Assembly (NCBI GenBank): GCA_003229755.1
Contig: QIFJ01000306.1
Location: forward strand, 1-6,167
Direction of reading: 5' to 3'
Source of the DNA: Pseudomonadota bacterium
GTDB lineage: Bacteria > BMS3Abin14
Length of the DNA stretch: 6,167 nucleotides
This document shows positions 5,805 to 6,167 of this stretch, in pieces. The notes under the pieces were generated by a model. That model made no database searches. It was not told the DNA's origin and worked only from the letters and a program-made list of their open reading frames with translations. A program made the translations under genes and the position numbers. Within the stretch, counting starts at the first letter, position 1. Each line of letters starts with the position of its first letter.

Positions 5805-5825
5805 CCGGCCGGCCCATGGCCGGAG
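5803..5825. repeat. GGCC-rich hairpin
   Basis: CTCCGGCC (5803-5810) and GGCCGGAG (5818-5825) are exact reverse complements with a 7-nt loop. It follows directly after the 28-nt block, at the place where copy 1 instead continues into the palindrome-ended element. No T tract follows on either strand, so it is not a canonical terminator. Confidence 0.7.
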
Positions 5826-5867
5826 TCCCTCGTCCCAAGACCCATGTTCCAGGTAATAGCTATTTCA

Positions 5868-5931
5868 CCCTCTCCTAACCTCTCCCATCATCAGTCTTCG
5901 CTAAAGCTACGACCTGACAAGAGGGAGAGGG
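5868..5931 (-). repeat. Palindrome-ended repeat element, copy B (inverted relative to copy A)
   Basis: Nested inverted ends are present: CCCTCTCC (5868-5875) with GGAGAGGG (5924-5931), and CCTCTCCC (5879-5886) with GGGAGAGG (5923-5930). On the minus strand the interior reads GTAGCTTTAGCGAAG followed by ACTGATGATGGGAGAGG, lining up with copy A (GAAGCTTTACGCGAAG, then GCGGCTGGTGGGAGAGG). Two copies in opposite orientations within 5.3 kb indicate a dispersed element rather than a gene-specific site. Confidence 0.75.
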
Positions 5932-5971
5932 ATCTACCCCCATACAGTGATTACACCCAAAACCCCGGCCA

Positions 5972-6012
5972 TTCGAATCTCCAATTTCCAATACTCTAAT
6001 GCTCCAATGCTC
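5972..6012 (-). repeat. Degenerate octamer array downstream of the slipin gene
   Basis: On the minus strand, after GAG at 6012-6010, the units are CATTGGAG (6009-6002), CATTAGAG (6001-5994), TATTGGAA (5993-5986), ATTGGAG (5985-5979) and ATTCGAA (5978-5972). It begins about 16 nt after the TAA stop of the slipin gene. Unit sequences and the terminal ATTCGAA match the array behind the kinase at 4719-4764. Confidence 0.8.
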
Positions 6013-6028
6013 AAAACCCAACCCCACC

Positions 6029-6167
6029 TTACTCTTTATCTTTATCACCCCCACCAACCCTGTCCATCATCTTCATAAAAGCTCCCAACAGATCCATGGG
6101 CAGCGGGAATATGGTTGTGGAGTTGTTTTCGGTTGCTATCTCACGCAGGGTCTGAAGATAGCGCAGC
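6029..6167 (-). CDS. Slipin/stomatin-family SPFH (band 7) protein, C-terminal end
   Basis: The last 45 codons of a gene that enters from the right edge are visible, with TAA at 6031-6029. The peptide LRYLQTLREIATENN followed by STTIFPLPMDLL is the typical end of bacterial and archaeal slipins, where the L-x-YL-x-TL-x-EIA motif closes the conserved core and the FP[IL]P-x-DLL motif follows. A short polar tail (GGGDKDKE) ends it. Slipins are membrane-anchored oligomeric scaffold proteins, often paired with an NfeD-type partner; that partner and the N-terminal membrane segment lie outside the window. The gene reads in the same direction as the 263-residue gene, 390 bp upstream of it. Confidence 0.85.
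   Translation of the reverse strand, partial: LRYLQTLREIATENNSTTIFPLPMDLLGAFMKMMDRVGGGDKDKE

Larger units (their letters stand above)
5639..6028. other. Repeat-rich intergenic region between the two minus-strand genes
   Basis: These 390 bases contain no credible gene; the short ORFs across it run through repeats and have low-complexity Ser/Pro-rich or Arg-rich products. In order it holds the ribosome binding site of the 263-residue gene, an AT-rich stretch (about 5660-5717) in which no clear promoter could be assigned, a three-unit heptamer array, the second copy of the composite repeat, a GGCC-rich hairpin, the inverted copy of the palindrome-ended element, and the octamer array behind the slipin gene. 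I see nothing specific in 5826-5867 and 5932-5971. Confidence 0.7.

Noticed and set aside
5751..5999. 82-codon plus-strand ORF in the right-hand gap
   Set aside because: It crosses the hairpin, the inverted-repeat element and part of the octamer array; its product is Ser/Pro-rich with no family resemblance.

Overview
The window looks like chromosomal DNA from a Gram-negative-type bacterium of moderate GC content. The style of its signalling genes suggests a deltaproteobacterial (Desulfobacterota-like) lineage or a neighbouring phylum: long multi-PAS hybrid histidine kinases with an NtrB-type H-box, a TGRGLG(L/M)AA G2 box and a C-terminal receiver. This is inference from protein style only; no rRNA or marker gene is present.

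Layout. Positions 1-570 (+) hold the 3' end of a hybrid histidine kinase, broken in its receiver domain by an exact 10-bp tandem duplication. Positions 571-864 are non-coding and packed with degenerate tandem units, palindromes and hairpins. Positions 865-4716 (+) encode a complete 1283-residue membrane hybrid kinase: TM, extracytoplasmic helical sensor with an internal duplication, TM, HAMP, four PAS, HisKA, HATPase and REC. Its catalytic end is paralogous to the broken gene, so these are tandem relatives. Positions 4717-4846 form a short convergent gap made mostly of two degenerate repeat arrays. Positions 4847-5638 (-) encode a 263-residue protein whose N-terminus resembles the T4 endonuclease V-like pyrimidine dimer glycosylase family and whose C-terminus resembles YbgA/DUF1722. 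Positions 5639-6028 are a second repeat-rich gap. Positions 6029-6167 (-) are the C-terminal end of a slipin/stomatin (SPFH, band 7) protein.

How the genes relate. The two kinases are one signalling block. The minus-strand genes are co-directional but separated by 390 bp of repeats, so they are probably not a tight operon. No output regulator for the kinases lies in the window.

The main unexplained signals are two. First, the 263-residue gene joins two domain types that are each tied to UV-damage repair, yet the usual glycosylase catalytic residues are not seen. Second, the intergenic DNA contains a recurring grammar. Degenerate 7- or 8-nt tandem arrays sit at or just after all four gene 3' ends, written in the sense of the gene they follow. 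A composite element is shared between the two large gaps, and a roughly 53-bp palindrome-ended element occurs in both gaps in opposite orientations.
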